From Isoetes taiwanensis (taxonomy: Eukaryota > Streptophyta > Lycopodiopsida > Isoetales > Isoetaceae): 64,000 nucleotides of DNA. The DNA lies in contig JAJEKV010000028.1 of assembly GCA_021234155.1 (NCBI GenBank), positions 14,939,928 through 15,003,927 on the forward strand. Reading direction: 5' to 3'. Made by a program: the position numbers and the translations under genes. Under the pieces are notes generated by a model, which was not told the origin of the DNA, made no database searches, and saw nothing but the letters and a program-made list of their open reading frames with translations. Shown here piece after piece: positions 59,581 through 64,000 of this stretch (positions are counted from its first letter, which is position 1; each line of letters begins with the position of its first letter).

Positions 59581-59699
59581 CTCTCTGGAATTAGATATGG
59601 ACAATGGTACATTAGACCTCGCTCAATTCATTGGTGGTACCATTTTGAAAATTATGTGATGATAATAGATGCAACTAGATTCAAAGATCTCCCACAGTA

Positions 59700-59895
59700 G
59701 TCATTATCTTCGTTTCCCACAGTAGTCATTATCATCATTACTGCAAAGGTTTTTCCCTTGAAAACCTTTCGAGCCAGGGGTTTTTTAATCCTAGTAGTAA
59801 TGATTGTACTAGCCCATTGTATGGGTCCCATGACCTATTGGTCTCCGTGGACGTTAAAAAAACTATTCTATTCTATTCTATTCTATTCTATTCTA
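59700..59895 (+). repeat. LINE 3'-end repeat, copy B
   Basis: Nearly identical to 2711-2908 and ending in about five pure TTCTA units. It is a 5'-truncated insertion of the LINE family at 2262-2908, or a SINE sharing its tail, placed inside the transposase gene. A CACAGTAGTCATTATC segment is doubled at its left end (59692 and 59718). Confidence 0.8.
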
Positions 59896-60829
59896 TTAGA
59901 ATTTCTCAAGGTACCTTTCGTTACATTTGTGAATTGGTTGCACCTGAACTAGAGTCCCGTACGCCTGCATGTTTCTATTCCATTCCCAATCGTGTGGTTT
60001 TTGTAGAGAAATAGGTTGCCATTGCTCTTAAGAGATTAGCATCAGGTGATAGCTTTATAACTTTATCAGAGCTATTTGGTGTTGGAACATCTACAGCATC
60101 ACGGGTAACTTTGAAGTTTGTTGAAGTATTATTAAAGACTGCTCAGAGGCATTTGCAATGGCCAACAGGTGAAGACATGGCTAGAGTGAAGCGCGGTTTT
60201 CAAGCTATCCATGGCTTTCCTAATTGTTGTGGAGCCATCGACGCCACACACATTGTCATGGAGCTCCCTAAATATGAAAGTGAAGTTGACTGGTTTGACA
60301 GAGAGAAGAACTTCTCCATGCTAGTGCAAGCCATTGTTGACAGTTGAACTAGATTTTTGGATGTTGTTGCTGGATATCCTGGGAGTGTAAATGATGCACG
60401 ACAGCTTAGAATTTCAAATTTTGCCCATCTAGTTCAAAGAGGTGAGAGGTTGAATGGTGCATCAATCCAAATATCGGGTCAGAGTGTTAAATAGATTCTT
60501 GGTGATGCTGGTTACCTATTGCTGCCATGGCTCATTGTACCTTTTCCTGGTACAACATTACCTCCTAAAACTGACAGGTACAATTATATGCATTCATCTA
60601 CTCGTATGTCTGTGGAGCGTTCTTTTGATCTTCTTAAAAAGTCTTGGCAGCTGCTTAATAGGAAGCTTTATAAGCCTAACAAGAAAGCTTTGTCCAGAAT
60701 CATCATTGCTTGTTGTATGCTTCACAACATCATGATAGACAGAGGTGATCGTTACTCACAAACTGTGATTGAAAGCCTCAACGACTGTAATCATGCAGCT
60801 CCTTATAGAGATGAGCCCATTGGGCGCAT

Positions 60830-61535
60830 ACTTGGCATAGAACGGAACAGTTTTAGGAACGGCAAGCCTCAAAGAACGGGTACGGCTAGCTCATTTGCAC
60901 GGAACGGAATGGAACGATATTGTTTAAAAACTAGTTAAAATGATCAGAAACATTGAAATCTTTCATAATATAACCTCCAAATATGTTAATTCGTAACAAC
61001 AAACTCTCAAACTGTATAAAAAGCTTGAATATAGTTAAACAATGCATATCTTACATCATAAATAAATAGATGTACAATAAAAAGAGATTTTGTTATGCAA
61101 TAAGCCTAAACATATAAAATGTGTTCAATATCGAAATCCCTGCCTAACCCTAATATATAGAACCCTGATATATAAAGATCTGAGAAAACGATTCCAAATA
61201 ATACTCAGGCGTCGAAACTCGAGCAATACATGCAGATGCGGAAGTTTTGGTGCCAGCAAATGCTATCAGGTCCAATTATAGAAGGCGGGAGCAAATTCTT
61301 CCCAAAGAATCAGGAGCAAAGTCGATCCGCATTCAATTTTGGCGGCAATTGTAAATTTGGCATTCTTTGCCCTGAGAACGGTAGATTTTGGGGCAGAACG
61401 GCCGTTCTGCACGACGTTCTTGCCAACAACAAAAGATCCAATCTTTTTATCCTATACACGGCACGGTAGCACGGGTGCTGTCTCAACACGGCGTTCTGCC
61501 ATTTTGATGGCATAGAACGCCGTTCTATGCCAACT
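60830..61535. mobile_element. 700-bp TIR element with ACT duplication
   Basis: Inverted ends TGGCATAGAACGG (60833) and CCGTTCTATGCCA (ending 61532), flanked by ACT on both sides (60830-60832 and 61533-61535). A second internal copy of the GGCATAGAACG motif lies at 61509, making the last 23 bp palindromic. Several ACGGNNCGTTCTG-like motifs lie near 61380-61500. No transposase. Superfamily uncertain (3-bp duplication fits PIF/Harbinger). It splits the transposase pseudogene. Confidence 0.8.
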
Positions 61536-61656
61536 ATGATTGGGAGTGAGCCTCACAACACTTGACATCAATTGCGACAAGTCATATGTGACCGATGAAC
61601 AATGGCAGTTGTGCAAGTACATTCATTATGGAATTGTAGATGAAAAGTTAGAGTAG

Positions 61657-62338
61657 GATTTGTTTCTAAAAGCCGCTATTATTGAAATATTGTGTTAAAA
61701 GCTGGTTATTATGTGATTTCTGAAATATTTGGTTACAAGCTTGCTCTTATGTAATTCTGAAGTATTGGATTACAGTGCCATAAAATTTATGTTAGAGTGT
61801 TTTCTGTTATGTTATATAATGTTCTCTTTTATATTTTACAGTGGTGCAATGAAATTCAAGTTAGAAAGTTTCCTGACTTCTTGTACAAAGTTTCATGATA
61901 TGTTTAAATGGTTTTCATGTTAACTAAAGTTTCCCCATTGATTGCAAGGGATTTTCTAATATTGCATTAGTTATGGTTGAATGTACATTCACTTTATAAA
62001 TGAAATTTATGCACACAAAGATTCCTGTTAATAATGTTCCCTTCTCCATAAAAGGTTCAAAGAAAGTGATGGGTCCATTTTCCACATGATTGCAAATGAC
62101 AACTTATTGATATAGCTTTTTAGAAGTTACATGCATAGCCCTTACAATGAGTACATAGGTACTGTCATAAAAAGGCCCTAAATAAAGTAATGTATGAAAT
62201 ATTGGGTTACAGTGCAAGTGAAAACTTGTTGATATTGATGGGTCCACATGATTTTGCTGCTTAATCTTAGCCACGCTTTTGCAATGAGCCTTACAATGAG
62301 TAGACAGGTACTACAATCATTTCTGAGATATTTTTATA
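61657..62338. other. AT-rich flank, no gene
   Basis: No ORF or RNA gene recognised. TGAAATATTNGGTTACA-like segments recur (61721, 61766, 62186), and CCTTACAATGAGTA-like segments at 62130 and 62290, showing old local duplications. Confidence 0.5.
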
Positions 62339-62488
62339 GCAATTTTAAGGGAACGCAATAAAGTTACCCTGGTCATGCTGATATGGCGCAATCCCAACGG
62401 TGGGTGATTCCATCCCGTAGAATAACCCACGATGATGATCGTGCCACGACCCATAACCAGGGTAACTTTATTGCGTCGCAATTTTAAG
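62339..62488. mobile_element. 128-bp foldback MITE with 11-bp duplication (Mutator-type)
   Basis: The inverted arms CGCAATAAAGTTACCCTGGT (62354-62373) and its exact complement (62456-62475) enclose 82 bp. GCAATTTTAAG flanks the element on both sides (62339-62349 and 62478-62488). A 9-11-bp duplication is typical of Mutator-like elements. Confidence 0.8.
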
Positions 62489-62818
62489 TTGTGAAAATAG
62501 CTTTACCCTGGTTTTGGTGATTCCGTCGCGGTGACTACTCTCCCGCGGAATCACTAACCCTCTGGAAACGAGATCCGTTTTGGAGGCCCCGTTATTCGTA
62601 CCTGACAGCGTCAGGTGTACGTTCTGATGGATCTCAGCCATTCGTCTATAGGGTCCATCCTGGCCGTCCAGTTTATACCGTCCGGCAGAATCACCTCCGC
62701 AAAATACCGCCGGACGGAATCACCGCCCTTTTATTCCACGCGACGGAATCACCATCTGGAATATCCTAATAAAAATTCAAACTTTTGACGTCCTGTTATT
62801 CTGGAGGTTTTTGAGCTA

Positions 62819-62998
62819 GTGGGGGCTATGGCGGCGTGCTCCGGCGATTGAATAGGCTGGGGTTGAGGAGGCGAAGTCCTGAGAAGATCTTTGAAGCTAT
62901 CACAAGGGCGACGACTGTAGCAACCACAGGCGCAGAGACTGGAGCTTTCACCGCCACATCATCGAATCCCTTCTCCACAAACATGAAATCTAATTAAC
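62819..62998 (+). pseudogene. Short coding-like fragment, unrecognised
   Basis: One frame reads GGYGGVLRRLNRLGLRRRSP and on to SNPFSTNMKSN-stop, with Thr/Ala-rich sequence between and no ATG near its start. It could be an exon fragment of a host gene. Low support. Confidence 0.25.
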
Positions 62999-63275
62999 CT
63001 TTCCCTGTTTTGCTTCAAAAATCCAACTCTTAAGCTTCAGATCCATTCAACAGAGACAATGCACCATTTTCGAGCAGAAAACTGGAACCCACATCCAATA
63101 ACTGCTATTCAAGACTGGAACAGGGGATTAAACATGCTTTTGATGACTTGGGCGAAGAAACAGGGGTAGAAGAAACAGGAGCCGGAAGAAACAGGGCCGG
63201 AAGATTCCACGAAGAGGTGGGTTGTTGCCGTTGCCTAGAATGGCATTTTCATGTAAAATGGCAGAAGCCAAAGCT

Positions 63276-63645
63276 TGAGACAGAGCCAACAGATCTTTTC
63301 ATTCCTTCTGTCCTTTAGAGCCAGCAAGCAACTGTTGTTGCACCCTGTTACTTTGATTTGAATAGTATTTAGCCTTTTGTTCATGTCTTCCATTGCCGTA
63401 GCATAAAAACTATCTCCAAAACTGAGTTATATCTTTAGCCAGAAGGAAAAAAATAGTAATGCCTTCCTTCTATAAAGCCCAAGACAGAGCCCCGGCCTCT
63501 TTTCATTCCATCTGTCCTTTAGCACCAGCAAGCAACCGTGGTTGCACCCTGTTACTTTGAATTGAATAGTATTTAGCCTTTTGTTCATGTCTTCCATTGC
63601 TGTAGCATAAAAACTATGTCTCCAAAACTATGTCTCCAAAATGGA
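63276..63645. repeat. ~204-bp local tandem duplication
   Basis: 63276-63427 and 63481-63630 share about 150 bp at high identity (for example TTGCACCCTGTTACTTTGA and TTTAGCCTTTTGTTCATGTC in both). Within the second, GTCTCCAAAACTAT is doubled. Non-coding. Confidence 0.88.
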
Positions 63646-64000
63646 AAAAAGTAGTCCTGCCTTCTTCTGTAGGTTCTGAAGTTCGGATCTAATCCCCCAC
63701 CTGCTTCCTGCTCGGAAAAACCAGGCTAGAATGGCAGAAGAGGTTAGCTTTTCATGTAAAATGGCATGAAAAGGGTATTGCCGATATTGGCAAGGGGTTC
63801 AAATCCCCAATTAGAAAAATTCTGGGTAATTTAGAGCATAACAATGGACATGCACAAACAAAATGGAGTAGCTGAGCTTGTTTTTTTCCACCGTTGGTTT
63901 AATATTAATTTCATTCATGATCTTCAAGTAACGTAGGCTTGAGTTCAGCTCTACACAGGGACTAGCAGGACCAGCAGGCTCAAGGATTTGGTCAATACCT
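63646..64000. other. No feature recognised
   Basis: No ORF, RNA gene or repeat that I can support, apart from a short echo of 63241-63270 near 63735-63765. Confidence 0.5.

Larger units (their letters stand above)
59409..61656 (+). pseudogene. PIF/Harbinger (ALP1/HARBI1-like) transposase pseudogene
   Basis: Starts MDAQVFLLLALLLQAMM at 59409 and can be followed to a C-terminus (VTDEQWQLCKYIHYGIVDEK, stop 61654-61656). Motifs: FGVGTSTASRVTLKFVE (helix-turn-helix part), GAIDATH (first Asp, about 60233), GYPGSVNDAR (second Asp, about 60372), ILGDAGYLLLPW (third, about 60496) and RMSVERSFDLLK with the catalytic Glu (about 60605), so the whole DDE set is visible. It is dead: stops at about 60345 and 60493, a frame change near 60015, a LINE tail inserted at 59700-59895 and a 700-bp TIR element at 60833-61532. 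A 45-bp in-frame duplication lies at 59488-59580. No terminal repeats seen, so it may be a lost host-domesticated copy. Confidence 0.88.

Overview
This window is nuclear DNA from a land plant with a large, repeat-packed genome, most likely a seed plant; a gymnosperm is my best guess, but no single feature proves it. The evidence is plant-type LTR retrotransposons primed by initiator Met tRNA, an L1-type LINE, PIF/Harbinger (ALP1/HARBI1-like) transposases, GT-AG introns, and one intact G-type lectin receptor kinase. Only that kinase (55982-58462) looks like an ordinary host gene; almost everything else is mobile or a mobile relic.

Layout. 1-4640: decayed L1-type LINE carrying a second truncated LINE. 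4832-5923: PIF/Harbinger transposase gene, 3' truncated. 6459-11046: complete Ty1/copia element on the minus strand with TSD ACCAG. 11780-14155: remnant of an intron-containing Crypton-like tyrosine recombinase gene. 14572-51017: one Ty3/gypsy chromodomain element on the minus strand, swollen to 36.4 kb by nested insertions and closed by matching LTRs and TSD ATTCT. Inside it lie a head-to-tail array (24198-43138) of a reverse-transcriptase element related to Penelope-like elements, and a probable Helitron (44662-49046). 51018-55981: short non-autonomous elements and repeats. 55982-58462: receptor kinase. 59409-61656: second, dead Harbinger transposase gene broken by two further insertions. 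61657-64000: a small Mutator-type MITE, a local duplication and little else.

The most unusual content is in the middle. (1) The array has the form R-int-R-int-R, where R is a 3.4 kb direct repeat and each int is about 4.3 kb. Its middle copy keeps a clean three-exon gene that splices in phase to about 1,200 codons: basic exon 1, a large unknown domain, and a Penelope-like RT with no GIY-YIG nuclease. Retaining intron 2 would instead give a 657-aa protein without RT. (2) The gypsy element carries, at its first-ORF position, a frame-broken histone H3-like gene (MARTK start, H3 alpha-N/alpha-1 segment and H3 C-terminus), while its integrase ends in a chromodomain, the module that in chromoviruses reads H3 tails. 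(3) A Crypton-like recombinase in a land plant is unexpected.

A technical warning: array copies 1 and 3 differ from copy 2 mainly at CAG/CTG trinucleotides, with odd substitutions and indels. This looks like base-calling error at CHG-methylated sites. Many apparent frameshifts in the array, the gypsy element and the H3-like ORF may therefore not exist in the plant.
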